From the NCBI GenBank assembly GCA_964567485.1, contig CAZMMX010000013.1, positions 11,786-75,785 of the forward strand: 64,000 nt of DNA, read 5' to 3'. The notes beneath the pieces were generated by a model. It did no database searches. It was not told the DNA's origin and was given only the letters and a program-made list of their open reading frames with translations. The position numbers were made by a program, and so were the translations under genes. This DNA comes from UBA1413 sp964567485. Lineage in GTDB: Bacteria > Bacteroidota > Bacteroidia > Bacteroidales > Prolixibacteraceae. The first letter of the stretch is position 1. Each line of letters starts with the position of its first letter. Below, piece after piece: positions 43,867-52,522 of this stretch.

Positions 43867-45174
43867 ATGATCATTGAAATAAAAATTCCCAGTCCGGGTG
43901 AGTCCATCACTGAAGTGGAGATAGGCCGCTGGATGGCCGAAGAGGGATCGCTGGTGCGCAAGGGCCAGGAGATTGCCGAGGTGGAGAGTGACAAGGCTAC
44001 CCTGACCATCATTGCCGAAGAGTCGGGAAAACTCACCATCGTGGCCCGGGAAGGGGAAACCGTGGCGGTGGGGTCGGTGGCCTGCACCATAGATACCCGT
44101 GTGGAGCTTCCGGCAGATGAGGGGGATGCCTCCTCTTCCGGCACGGCAGCACAGGCAGCATCGCAGGAAGGGACGCCCCGGGAAACCCCCAAGCCCCGTG
44201 AGACCCCGCGCGAGGATCATCCCCGACGGGAGGCTGCCACAACAACGAAGCGTGAAGAGCCTTCCCCGGAAGCCTCACGTCTGAAAATTACGGCGGTGGC
44301 CCGCGAGGTGATGAAGGAACACGACCTCTCGGTTGATGACCTCCTCAGCGGCCTCAAACGTATCGGCCGCAGGGAAGTGGAAGCGGTCGTCGCCCTGGGC
44401 AACCGGCCGATGGATGTGATCCCCTCCGCCCCCTCCACAGGAAGCCGCGATACCGACCGGGAAAAGATGTCGCTGCTCCGCCGCCGCCTCAGCGAAAGAC
44501 TGGTGTCGGTGAAGAACGAAACTGCCATGCTCACCACCTTTAATGAAGCCGACATGAGCGCCCTGATGGAGATGCGCCGGGAATACCAGCAGACATTCAC
44601 CGAAAGACACGGACTGAAGCTGGGATTTATGGCTTTTTTCACCAAGGCAGCAGCCCTGGCTATGCAATACCACCCCTCGGTGAACTCCCAGATCGACGGG
44701 GACGATATTCTCACCCCCCGGTTCGTCGATGTGGGCATTGCCGTGCAAACCCCGCGGGGACTCATGGTTCCCGTGGTGCGTAACGCCGAGAGTAAATCCC
44801 TGCCACAAATAGAACAGGAAATCAAGGCGCTGGCTGAAAAAGCACGCACCAAAAAAATCACGGTGGAGGAACTCTCAGGAGGGACTTTTACCATCACCAA
44901 CGGTGGGGTCTTCGGATCCCTGCTGTCCACACCGATCATCAATCCGCCCCAGTCGGCCATCCTGGGCATGCACAACATTGTGGAACGCCCGGTGGCTGTC
45001 CACGGAAAAGTGGAGATCAGACCCATGATGTATATCGCCCTGTCGTACGACCACCGTATCATCGACGGCAAGGACTCCGTGGGCTTTCTGGTCAGGCTCA
45101 AGGAGATGATCGAAGATCCCCGGAAGATGGTTTTCCTGGGAAAAGACCCCGCGGAAATGCTCCTGGGCATCTGA
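43867..45174 (+). CDS. sucB: Dihydrolipoyl succinyltransferase (E2) of 2-oxoglutarate dehydrogenase
   Basis: 435 residues. One lipoyl domain with the modified lysine in EVESDKATL (Lys43), a Pro/Thr/Arg/Glu-rich linker (about 80-135), a peripheral subunit-binding domain (ITAVAREVMKEHDLSVDDL, about 140-175), and the catalytic core with FMAFFTKAAALAMQYHP, VDVGIAVQTPRGLMVPVV and the active-site YDHRIIDGKDSVGF (His and Asp). Transfers succinyl from dihydrolipoyl to CoA. It is six bases downstream of sucA and co-transcribed with it. Domain layout and sequence fit SucB; a branched-chain E2 is less likely given the partner. Confidence 0.94.
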   Translation: MIIEIKIPSPGESITEVEIGRWMAEEGSLVRKGQEIAEVESDKATLTIIAEESGKLTIVAREGETVAVGSVACTIDTRVELPADEGDASSSGTAAQAASQEGTPRETPKPRETPREDHPRREAATTTKREEPSPEASRLKITAVAREVMKEHDLSVDDLLSGLKRIGRREVEAVVALGNRPMDVIPSAPSTGSRDTDREKMSLLRRRLSERLVSVKNETAMLTTFNEADMSALMEMRREYQQTFTERHGLKLGFMAFFTKAAALAMQYHPSVNSQIDGDDILTPRFVDVGIAVQTPRGLMVPVVRNAESKSLPQIEQEIKALAEKARTKKITVEELSGGTFTITNGGVFGSLLSTPIINPPQSAILGMHNIVERPVAVHGKVEIRPMMYIALSYDHRIIDGKDSVGFLVRLKEMIEDPRKMVFLGKDPAEMLLGI

Positions 45175-45204
45175 GAAGTTTCAGAAGTTATGCGGCCGCT
45201 TTCC

Positions 45205-45257
45205 GGATGAAAGGGCAGTAACCGCTGGCTTTTTGGATGAAAGGGCAGTAACCGCTG
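45205..45257 (+). repeat. Direct repeat of 23 bp between sucB and the GH115 gene
   Basis: An identical 23-bp unit (starting GGATGAAAGGGCAG and ending TAACCGCTG) occurs at 45205-45227 and again at 45235-45257, 30 bases apart, in the gap before the GH115 start. It may be a local duplication or a paired binding site. Confidence 0.75.
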
Positions 45258-45313
45258 CCTTCCCGGGGGGCCGGGCGTGCCCGGAAAACGAATCGAACTT
45301 AAAATACCGAAAT

Positions 45314-48205
45314 ATGAAACACCATCATCAGGCCGGGGGGTTACGCTTTCGTGTGCTGGCCATGCTTTTCCTCTTTCTGATAGCCTCTTCCGGAGTGCAG
45401 GCCTTCGAAGGCAACGTCCCTGTCACCTTAGAGAAAGTACGGGGCTCTTTCCCGCTGATTGTGCAGGGGGATCCCCTTGCTGTGGTGGTCAGTGGCGGGG
45501 ATTTTCAGGGAGTGCAGCGGGCTGCCGGGGATCTGTGCCTTGACCTGGGCCGGGTCAGTGGCCGGGAATCCCGTCTGTATAAGGAGCTTCCCCGGGGTCA
45601 CAAGAACCTGATCATCACCGGCACCCTGGGGATGAGCCCCCTGGTAGATGACCTGGTGGCACGCGGAAAAATCAATCCCCGCGAAATCGAGGGCCAGTGG
45701 GAGTCCTCCCTGATAGAGGTGGTGAAAAATCCCTTTCCGGGGGTTCGTCAGGCCCTGGTGATTGCCGGCAGCGACAAACGGGGAACCATTTTCGGAATCT
45801 ACGACCTCTCGGCATCGATAGGGGTCTCTCCCTGGTATTGGTGGGCCGACGTTCCCGTGAAAAAGGCCGTAAACCTCAGCGTCACCGCCAAAAGGGTGGT
45901 GCTCCACGCTCCCAGGGTGAAATACCGGGGGATCTTCATCAACGATGAAGCCCCGGCCCTCAGCGGCTGGGTATTCGAAAAATTCGGGGCTTTCAACCAT
46001 GCCTTTTATGAAAATGTATTTGAACTGATCCTGCGCATGAAGGGGAATTTCCTGTGGCCTGCCATGTGGGGCAGGGCTTTCTATGACGATGATCCCCTGA
46101 ACCCCGCCCTGGCCGATGCCTATGGCGTGGTCATCGGGACCTCCCATCACGAACCCATGATGCGTGCCCATGATGAATGGCGCCGCTTTGGCAAGGGCCC
46201 CTGGAATTACCAGGAGAACCCCGATACCCTCAGGGAATTCTGGCGCACCGGGATTTCCAGGATGGGAAATTATGAAAGCCTGGTCACCGTGGGCATGCGC
46301 GGTGACGGCGACGAACCCATGAGCCGTGATGCCAACATCTCCCTGCTCGAAAAGATCATCGCCGATCAGCGGGAAATCATTGAGCAGGTCACCGGCAGGG
46401 AAGCCTCCAAAACACCCCAGGTGTGGGCCCTCTACAAGGAGGTGCAGGATTATTACGACCTGGGAATGAGGGTTCCCGACGATGTGACCCTGATGCTTTG
46501 TGATGACAACTGGGGCAACGTACGCAAACTCCCCCCTCCCGGCGCTCCTGAACGCAACGGCGGATATGGCATGTATTACCATTTCGACTATGTCGGAGGA
46601 CCCCGGAATTATAAATGGCTAAATACCAATCCTATCCCACGGGTGTGGGAACAGATGAACCTCACCTACCGCCATGGGGTCGACCGCATATGGGTGGTCA
46701 ACGTGGGGGATATCAAACCCATGGAGTTTCCCACCCAATTCTTCCTCGACATGGCCTGGGATCCTGAAGCCATGACCATGGAACTGATGGAGGGTTATTC
46801 GCTGCGGTGGGCCAGGGCGTTCTTCGGGGAGGACCATGCTGCCGAGATTGCCCGTATGGTCGATACCTACGGACGCTTCAACGGACGGCGCAAACCCGAA
46901 CTTCTCGATCCTTCGACCTACAGTCTGGTGAACTACCGGGAGGCCGAAAGAGTGGCTGCCGGTTATAACGCCCTGGCGGAAGAGGCCCGGCGCCTCAGTG
47001 AAAAACTCCCCGCAGAAACCCGCGATGCCTTCTTCCAGCTGCTGCTCTTTCCCATCGAGGCATGTGCCAACCTTAACGACCTCTATGTGACCGCGGGTAA
47101 AAACCGCCTTTACGCCAGCCAGGGACGCTCCACCACCAACAGCCTCGCTCATAGGGTCACTGACCTCTTCCTGCGTGATTCCCTCCTCACCCTTCAGTAT
47201 AACCGGGAGCTGTCGGGCGGAAAATGGAACCACATGATGGACCAGACCCATATCGGTTATTTCTGGTGGCAGGAACCTCCCCGGAATATCATGCCCCGTG
47301 TGCAAACCATCCCCCTCCCTGAAGAGGAGATCATGCGCGTGGCCGTCGAAGGTTCCCCTGACTTCCTGGGCGAGGGAGACTCCTGTAAATTTATCACGCA
47401 GCTCGATACCTGGCATACCGATTCTACCTATGCCGATATTTACGCGGCCGGAACCCTTCCCATCGGGTATACCATCACCTGTGACGCTCCCTGGCTCAGC
47501 ATAGTGCCGCGGCAGGGAACCATCAGCGGGGAAGAACGGATCTGGCTTTCATCCGCAGGCGGGGAAGTCCCCACGGGAATTCACACCGTCACCGTAACCA
47601 TCACTCCCCGGAAAGGGGACCCCATTACCCTTTTTCTGGAGGTGTTTCACCCGGAACCCCTGCCCTCAGGATTCCTGGGGTTTGCGGAAAGCAACGGCCA
47701 CTTCTCCATTGAGGCCGCCCATTTCTCAAGGAAAAGTGAAAAAAACGGAGTGACCTGGGAAGAGGTGCCCGGACTCGGCCGCACGCTCTCGGGGATGACG
47801 ACCTTCCCGGTCACCGCTCCCGGCGATTCCCAGCCCGCGAATAATCCCACCCTGGAATATGACCTCTGGTTCCACACCTCAGGCGAGGCAGAAGTCATCC
47901 TGGCACTCTCCCCGACGCTGGACTATTTCGGGGCGGGGAAACGGGTGGCCGTAGCCATCGATGATCAGCCCCCCCGCATCCTCGACATCCACGGGAATTA
48001 CACCAACAGGGATTGGGAAGAGTGGATGCGTAACAATATCATTTACGTTTCCGGCAAGCATACGATTTCCGCTCCCGGGAAACACCGGCTTACCATCACC
48101 AGGATAGACCCGGGAGTCGTGGTGCAGAAAATCATCATCGATACCGGGGGGGTACAAAAGAGCTTCCTGGGACCACCGGCATTTCCGATGGTTTCAGGGC
48201 AATAA
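45314..48205 (+). CDS. GH115 family alpha-glucuronidase
   Basis: 963 residues from the ATG at 45314 (MKHHHQ); the longer frame from 45233 runs through the direct repeat and lacks a signal. A Sec signal peptide (about 15-31, ending VQAF) leads to the GH115 catalytic region. Characteristic stretches are GTIFGIYDLSASIGVSPWYWWADVP, followed by KYRGIFINDEAPAL, GNFLWPAMWG, GTSHHEPMMRAHDEWRR and MRGDGDEPM. GH115 enzymes release (methyl)glucuronic acid side chains from glucuronoxylan or other acidic glycans. The C-terminal third contains beta-sandwich-like modules (YTITCDAPWLSIVPRQG resembles a BACON-type repeat, then a GH115 C-terminal domain). It is followed by an amidase-like gene 18 bases downstream. 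Confidence 0.92.
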   Translation: MKHHHQAGGLRFRVLAMLFLFLIASSGVQAFEGNVPVTLEKVRGSFPLIVQGDPLAVVVSGGDFQGVQRAAGDLCLDLGRVSGRESRLYKELPRGHKNLIITGTLGMSPLVDDLVARGKINPREIEGQWESSLIEVVKNPFPGVRQALVIAGSDKRGTIFGIYDLSASIGVSPWYWWADVPVKKAVNLSVTAKRVVLHAPRVKYRGIFINDEAPALSGWVFEKFGAFNHAFYENVFELILRMKGNFLWPAMWGRAFYDDDPLNPALADAYGVVIGTSHHEPMMRAHDEWRRFGKGPWNYQENPDTLREFWRTGISRMGNYESLVTVGMRGDGDEPMSRDANISLLEKIIADQREIIEQVTGREASKTPQVWALYKEVQDYYDLGMRVPDDVTLMLCDDNWGNVRKLPPPGAPERNGGYGMYYHFDYVGGPRNYKWLNTNPIPRVWEQMNLTYRHGVDRIWVVNVGDIKPMEFPTQFFLDMAWDPEAMTMELMEGYSLRWARAFFGEDHAAEIARMVDTYGRFNGRRKPELLDPSTYSLVNYREAERVAAGYNALAEEARRLSEKLPAETRDAFFQLLLFPIEACANLNDLYVTAGKNRLYASQGRSTTNSLAHRVTDLFLRDSLLTLQYNRELSGGKWNHMMDQTHIGYFWWQEPPRNIMPRVQTIPLPEEEIMRVAVEGSPDFLGEGDSCKFITQLDTWHTDSTYADIYAAGTLPIGYTITCDAPWLSIVPRQGTISGEERIWLSSAGGEVPTGIHTVTVTITPRKGDPITLFLEVFHPEPLPSGFLGFAESNGHFSIEAAHFSRKSEKNGVTWEEVPGLGRTLSGMTTFPVTAPGDSQPANNPTLEYDLWFHTSGEAEVILALSPTLDYFGAGKRVAVAIDDQPPRILDIHGNYTNRDWEEWMRNNIIYVSGKHTISAPGKHRLTITRIDPGVVVQKIIIDTGGVQKSFLGPPAFPMVSGQ

Positions 48206-48223
48206 CCATAAAAACAGGGGAAT

Positions 48224-49210
48224 ATGGTATCACGACGTGATTTTATGACGATGGCAGGGGGGGCCCTTGGCGGGATCCTTCTGGAGGGGAAGCCGCTGAT
48301 GGCGGCACCCCTGAAGAGCCAGGGAAAGGCGGTGGTCGTCTCTACATGGAATTTCGGGGCAGCGGCCAACGAGGCTGCCTGGGAGATTCTGGCCGGTGGT
48401 GGTTATGCCCTTGATGCCGCCGAAGCCGGTGCCCGGGTGCCTGAAGCCGACCCGGCGGTGATTTCGGTGGGCTACGGAGGATTACCCGACGCACGCGGAA
48501 AGGTTACCCTCGATGCCTGCATCATGGACGAGAAGGGAAATGCCGGGTCTGTCACCTTCCTGGAAGATATCATCCATGCCATTTCGGTCGCCCGCCAGGT
48601 GATGGAAAAAACCCCCCATGTGATGCTCTCGGGAAAGGGAGCCCGCGATTTCGCCCTGGCCAACGGTTTCAAAAGGGAAAACCTGCTCACCCCCACAGCC
48701 CGTAAAGCCTGGCAGAAATGGAAAAAGGAGGGCGGAGGCTTTAAACCGGTCATCAATATTGAAAAGGAGATCCTCAGAAATCACGACACCATAGGACTCC
48801 TGGCCCTCGACAGCCGGGGAAGGCTCTGCGGAGCCACCACTACCAGCGGTATGGCCTTCAAAATGCACGGAAGGGTCGGTGATTCCCCCATAGCAGGGGC
48901 GGGCCTTTTTGTCGACGGAAGGGTGGGGGGTGCCGTGGCTACCGGCTCGGGAGAACTGGTCATGAAAACCCTCGGCTCTTTCCTGGTCGTTGAACTGATG
49001 CGCAATGGTCTCTCCCCGGCGGAAGCTTGTAAAGAAGCCGTCCACCGCATCGTCACTACCCTGACCGGCACCCAGGAACACCAGATTGGTTACCTGGCCC
49101 TTCACATCAGCGGGGAGACAGGAGCCTTCAGCCTGCAACCGGGATTCGAATACGCCCTGCGCAACGACGAAGGCTCCCGGTTGGTTCAGGCTCCCTCATG
49201 GCTCCCCTGA
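48224..49210 (+). CDS. Tat-exported glycosylasparaginase/isoaspartyl peptidase-type Ntn hydrolase
   Basis: 328 residues. The N-terminus SRRDFMTMAGGALGGI is a twin-arginine signal. The body matches N4-(beta-N-acetylglucosaminyl)-L-asparaginases of the Ntn-hydrolase fold: STWNFGAAANEAAWEIL, GYGGLPDARGKVTLDACIMD and the autocleavage site NHDTIGLLALD, where Thr189 becomes the N-terminal nucleophile after cleavage at Asp188-Thr189. GAGLFVDGRVGGAVATGSGE forms the substrate pocket. These enzymes split the GlcNAc-Asn bond of N-glycopeptides. A periplasmic location beside a glycoside hydrolase gene fits glycopeptide degradation. Plain asparaginase or isoaspartyl peptidase activity is the main alternative. 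Confidence 0.9.
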   Translation: MVSRRDFMTMAGGALGGILLEGKPLMAAPLKSQGKAVVVSTWNFGAAANEAAWEILAGGGYALDAAEAGARVPEADPAVISVGYGGLPDARGKVTLDACIMDEKGNAGSVTFLEDIIHAISVARQVMEKTPHVMLSGKGARDFALANGFKRENLLTPTARKAWQKWKKEGGGFKPVINIEKEILRNHDTIGLLALDSRGRLCGATTTSGMAFKMHGRVGDSPIAGAGLFVDGRVGGAVATGSGELVMKTLGSFLVVELMRNGLSPAEACKEAVHRIVTTLTGTQEHQIGYLALHISGETGAFSLQPGFEYALRNDEGSRLVQAPSWLP

Positions 49211-49220
49211 CCATCGGGTG

Positions 49221-49553
49221 TCAGTAACGCCTGTTCCCGTAACCTCCCTCCCTCCTGTGCGGGGGAGCTTCCCCTCTTCTCACAAAAGGCTTCCTCGAGG
49301 ACGGCTGATCCTCACGGGGCCGCGCTTCCTTGACGACCATCTGCTTCCCTTCAACCTCAGAATCGTTCAGAGCTTCTATGGCAGCCCTGGCTTCATCATC
49401 ATTTTTCATCTCGACAAATCCATAACCCTTGGAATTGCCAGTCTCCCTGTCAAAAATCACCTTGGCGGAAACCACTTCCCCGAACTCCTTGAAGAGCTCT
49501 TCCAGGTCCTGGCCGGTGGTGGCCGGACTCAGTTTTGCAACAAACAAATTCAT
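49221..49553 (-). CDS. Small RRM RNA-binding protein
   Basis: 110 residues. One RNA recognition motif with RNP2 LFVAKL (3-8) and RNP1 KGYGFVEM (about 42-49) is followed by an Arg/Gly/Pro-rich disordered tail (PHRREGGYGNRRY). This is the layout of the Rbp-type RNA chaperones of cyanobacteria and Bacteroidota. In this phylum such single-RRM proteins are abundant and influence gene expression globally. A long AT-rich leader precedes it, with a twice-repeated TTTTATATC just before the start, suggesting post-transcriptional or cold regulation. Confidence 0.92.
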   Translation of the reverse strand: MNLFVAKLSPATTGQDLEELFKEFGEVVSAKVIFDRETGNSKGYGFVEMKNDDEARAAIEALNDSEVEGKQMVVKEARPREDQPSSRKPFVRRGEAPPHRREGGYGNRRY

Positions 49554-49689
49554 AAAAGAGATATAAAAGATATAAAAGGAAATCGCCCTTTGGGGTGAAT
49601 TCCTTGTTGTAAAATAGCAAGAATTTATGACATATAAAAGTATTTCGCTCTCTTTTTTTTAGGGGGCTGCATGATAGGGGAGGGTACAG

Positions 49690-49724
49690 AAAAAAAGAAG
49701 CCGCCTCGGGTGAGACGGCTTCTT
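49690..49724 (-). terminator. Rho-independent terminator after the ompA-like gene
   Basis: On the minus strand AAGAAGCCG with TCTC pairs with GAG and CGGCTTCTT, followed by TTTTTT. It lies 35 bases beyond the stop codon of the OmpA-family gene. Confidence 0.85.
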
Positions 49725-49758
49725 GATGTAAGGTGAGAAGTTTGAATTCAGTATTCTC

Positions 49759-51138
49759 TTATTTTACGCTGAGGTCGATTTCGGCCCTGCGGTTCTTTTC
49801 CCTGTTGGTCTTGCTGGTGTTGGGCACTGCGGGCTGGGTTTCGCCATAGCCTTTGGAGCCTACATAAGCGTTGTTCAAACCCTTGGTGAGGAGGTATTTG
49901 ACCACTTCCTGGGCGCGTCTTTCGGAGAGACCCTGGTTGTAGCGGGTCGAACCGATGCTGCAGGTATGGCCATTGACCACGACTTCATATTCTTTGCAGT
50001 CTCCCAGTTTGGACACGAAAGCATCGAGGGCTGACATTCCGTCGGGACGGAGGGTGGAGCGGTCGAAGTCAAAGTAGACGGGGTCGACATCAAAGTCGAT
50101 GCAGGTCACGGGGCAGCCTTTGTTTTCCTTGGTTCCGGCCTCGTTGGGGCACTGGTCTTCACAGTCGATGATCCCATCACCGTCGGTGTCGATCGGGCAA
50201 CCCTTGGCGTCAACGGCACATCCTTTCGGCGTGTCGGGGCATTCGTCCTTCGGATCGGGCACGCCGTCACCGTCGGTGTCGGGGCAACCATTGAATTTCT
50301 TCAGTCCGGGAACATCGGGGCATTCGTCGAGGTGGTCGGCAATACCATCACCATCCTTGTCGGGACAGCCGTTGAGGCTGGCAAGACCCGGGGTGTCAGG
50401 ACAGTCATCCTTGTAGTCGGGCACGCCGTCACCATCCCTGTCGAGGGGGCAACCATCGGCATCCACGGCCACTCCGGCCGGAGTGTTGGGACATTTATCC
50501 TTCCTGTCGGGCACACCGTCACCATCGCTGTCCTTGGCTTTTCCAAGACCGAAGTCCATACCGGCCGTAATGGCAATGTGGCTGTCTTTGATGTCGGTAA
50601 TTCCTTCGGGACTGTAGTTGTCCTCAAGACCCGGTTTCAGACCATCGAAATATTTCCCTTCAAGGTAAATGTTGTTTTTACCACTTCCTACCGGAATCCT
50701 GAAACCCAGACCTGCATCGAAGTCCAGTTTGGATTCGGAATTGTCGGTCAGCAGGGTGGGACCCGCAAAAAGATAGGGCTGAATTTTGGCATTCGAGGAG
50801 AACAATTTGTCATTAGCCAGTTTGTACTTCAGGTTCAGTGCGACAGTGGTAAAGTCAGACTTCGCGCTCTCACCGGAACTTACCAGGTCAATGTTACGGA
50901 AACCGGCATTCCCCTTAAGCACGGCATCAAAAGAAGGACTCAAATACCTGCCCAGGGATAATTCTGAAGTAAGGAACAGGCTCTTCCATGCGTTATGCTC
51001 TTCTCCCCCCAGTAACTCCTGCCTGTGTGAGAAATATGGACCTGCACCTAGTCCTAATGCCCACTTATTGTCAGAGGTCTGCGCCACCACAATCAGTGTC
51101 ATAAGGTTAGCTAAGAAAAACAGTGTAACTTTTTTCAT
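49759..51138 (-). CDS. OmpA-family outer-membrane protein with thrombospondin type-3 repeats
   Basis: 459 residues. A Sec signal peptide (ending VVAQ, about residue 20) precedes an 8-stranded beta-barrel region (about 25-200). Next are five tandem thrombospondin type-3 repeats (about 203-340; DSDGDGVPDRKDKCP, DRDGDGVPDYKDDCP and so on), which bind calcium. A C-terminal OmpA domain (NGHTCSIGSTRYNQGLSERRA, then NREKNRRAEI) binds peptidoglycan. This architecture is typical of abundant structural outer-membrane proteins in Bacteroidota. It has its own promoter and terminator. Confidence 0.95.
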   Translation of the reverse strand: MKKVTLFFLANLMTLIVVAQTSDNKWALGLGAGPYFSHRQELLGGEEHNAWKSLFLTSELSLGRYLSPSFDAVLKGNAGFRNIDLVSSGESAKSDFTTVALNLKYKLANDKLFSSNAKIQPYLFAGPTLLTDNSESKLDFDAGLGFRIPVGSGKNNIYLEGKYFDGLKPGLEDNYSPEGITDIKDSHIAITAGMDFGLGKAKDSDGDGVPDRKDKCPNTPAGVAVDADGCPLDRDGDGVPDYKDDCPDTPGLASLNGCPDKDGDGIADHLDECPDVPGLKKFNGCPDTDGDGVPDPKDECPDTPKGCAVDAKGCPIDTDGDGIIDCEDQCPNEAGTKENKGCPVTCIDFDVDPVYFDFDRSTLRPDGMSALDAFVSKLGDCKEYEVVVNGHTCSIGSTRYNQGLSERRAQEVVKYLLTKGLNNAYVGSKGYGETQPAVPNTSKTNREKNRRAEIDLSVK

Positions 51139-51208
51139 ATTTATTAAATTTAAAGTTGATTTAATTCCAGCTATATATAAAATTATGCACTTTATAAATA
51201 GTGTAATA

Positions 51209-51216
51209 CAAAACTA
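51209..51216 (-). promoter_or_regulatory. -7 promoter element for the OmpA-family gene
   Basis: The minus strand reads TAGTTTTG, a perfect TAnnTTTG box, predicting a leader of about 65 AT-rich bases before the ATG at 51138. Confidence 0.5.
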
Positions 51217-51288
51217 ACTAAATATTTTTAATCTTTGAGCTTGTTAACGTGATTATTGCTCTAAAATTTATCAATAATTTTTTCAACA

Positions 51289-51831
51289 TTGTTCGCAATC
51301 ATTGACATCGAGACTACAGGGACTGTTTATAAATACGGAAGGATAACCGAGATAGCGGTATATGTTCACAACGGGGAATCCGTTACCGGTTCTTTTTCCA
51401 CGCTGATCAATCCCGAAATGGATATTCCTCGGCCTGTTTCGCGAATTACAGGAATCACCAATGCGATGGTGGCCGGTGCCCCCCGTTTTTTCGAAATTGC
51501 CCGTGATCTGGCAGAAATCACTGCCGGGAAGACTTTTGTGGCCCACAACGCCCGTTTCGATTACGGCTTCATCAGGGAGGAGTACCAACGGCTGGGATTC
51601 GATTTCCATAGAAAGACCCTGTGTACGGTACAACTCTCCCGTAAGCTGCTGCCCGGCCATGCCTCCTATTCCCTGGGCAACCTCTGCGCTGACCTCGAAA
51701 TTGACATCCATGACCGCCACAGAGCTGCCGGCGATGCCCTGGCCACCGTCAGACTTTTCGAAATACTTCTGGAAAAGAACAAAGAAATCAGGATGACCTC
51801 AGCACCCGGAAAAAACGGCGCCCTCTTCTGA
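51289..51831 (+). CDS. DnaQ-like DEDDh 3'-5' exonuclease
   Basis: 180 residues starting at TTG 51289 (MFAIIDIETTG); no in-frame ATG gives a complete first motif. Exo I DIETTG, Exo II AHNARFDYGF and Exo III HRAAGDALAT supply the acidic residues and histidine of DEDDh exonucleases such as the DNA polymerase III epsilon subunit. In Bacteroidota a similar domain is often fused to a UvrC-like GIY-YIG nuclease; here it is a stand-alone protein. It may proofread, or trim RNA or DNA. The gene converges on the DUF5606 gene with a 10-base gap. Confidence 0.85.
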   Translation: MFAIIDIETTGTVYKYGRITEIAVYVHNGESVTGSFSTLINPEMDIPRPVSRITGITNAMVAGAPRFFEIARDLAEITAGKTFVAHNARFDYGFIREEYQRLGFDFHRKTLCTVQLSRKLLPGHASYSLGNLCADLEIDIHDRHRAAGDALATVRLFEILLEKNKEIRMTSAPGKNGALF

Positions 51832-51841
51832 ATCCTAAACC

Positions 51842-52324
51842 TTATTGCTCCTCATCCCCGGTGCCCGCTTCCCCCGGAACTCCTTCCGCCCCGGAAACGT
51901 CACTCCCTTCAGGCGCCTCAGAACCCTCAGAGACCTCCTCTTCGGTGAAATCGAGCAACTCCTTTTCCTGTAAAAGGTTATACCATATCAGAATCTTCCT
52001 GATATCGGAAATGTAAACCCTGTCACGGTCGTAGTCGGGAACTACCGTCTCAAAATAACGCCTGATTTCCTGGTCCGTAGCCTTGGGAGAACCCGTTGAT
52101 CCCCCCTGGGTCTGACCGGCAATTCTCTTCAGAATCTCCTTCAGGGGAATATCCCCCCCCGTGGTGTACACAGCTATATCTTCGAGCGAACTGATCTTGG
52201 CCGTGGCACTCACCGGCATCCTCTTGCCATTCAGCAATGATTCCACAATAATCCTGTTCTTCGCCTCAGCAACCATCCTGAATAGTCCCGGCTGCCCCGA
52301 AATCGACAATATCCCTTTTAACAT
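51842..52324 (-). CDS. DUF5606 family protein
   Basis: 160 residues from the ATG at 52324 (MLKGILSISGQPGLFRMV). A longer frame to 52393 would start inside the -7 box and is rejected. The opening LKGILSISGQPGLF, VESLLNGKRMPVSATAKISSLEDIAVYT and FETVVPDYDRDRVYISDIRKILIWYNLL are characteristic of this small Bacteroidota-specific cytoplasmic family, whose function is unknown. The C-terminus is a Glu/Gly/Ala-rich disordered tail. The pairing of SLEDIAVYT with a KI-motif suggests a beta-barrel-like fold with a helical C-terminal part, but that is conjecture. Confidence 0.88.
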   Translation of the reverse strand: MLKGILSISGQPGLFRMVAEAKNRIIVESLLNGKRMPVSATAKISSLEDIAVYTTGGDIPLKEILKRIAGQTQGGSTGSPKATDQEIRRYFETVVPDYDRDRVYISDIRKILIWYNLLQEKELLDFTEEEVSEGSEAPEGSDVSGAEGVPGEAGTGDEEQ

Positions 52325-52390
52325 CTTGCTAAAATTTCTGACTCTTTGTTTAATAAACCCTCCCCGGCATCTTTGCCCCGGGGTACGCGG

Positions 52391-52398
52391 CAAATTTA
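52391..52398 (-). promoter_or_regulatory. -7 promoter element for the DUF5606 gene
   Basis: TAAATTTG on the minus strand, a perfect TAnnTTTG box, gives a leader of about 60 bases to the start at 52324. Confidence 0.5.
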
Positions 52399-52430
52399 AT
52401 AAATTTCCTTGGAACGGGGCTGATCAGTTT

Positions 52431-52461
52431 TGTCTATCGTCGATAGATATAATTTTAGACA
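52431..52461. promoter_or_regulatory. 15-bp palindrome between DUF5606 and ECF sigma genes
   Basis: TCTATCG-T-CGATAGA (52433-52447) is a perfect palindrome. A wider pair, TGTCTA (52431-52436) and TAGACA (52456-52461), is also a perfect inverted repeat. The site lies about 40 bases upstream of the ECF sigma -7 box and about 35 bases upstream of the DUF5606 -7 box, so a repressor or activator here could control either gene. Confidence 0.5.
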
Positions 52462-52500
52462 AAAAGTATAAAAAACCTTTTTATATTTATTTGGCTGTTG

Positions 52501-52508
52501 TATCTTTG
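52501..52508 (+). promoter_or_regulatory. -7 promoter element for the ECF sigma gene
   Basis: TATCTTTG is a perfect TAnnTTTG box 14 bases before the first ATG of the ECF sigma gene, so it appears to be read by the primary sigma factor rather than by the ECF itself. Confidence 0.55.
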
Positions 52509-52522
52509 CAATGAACTAAAAA

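Noticed and set aside
50100..50540. Possible CRISPR-like or satellite repeat in the OmpA region
   Set aside because: The periodic DNA is coding for five calcium-binding thrombospondin type-3 repeats with diverged units, and there are no spacers.
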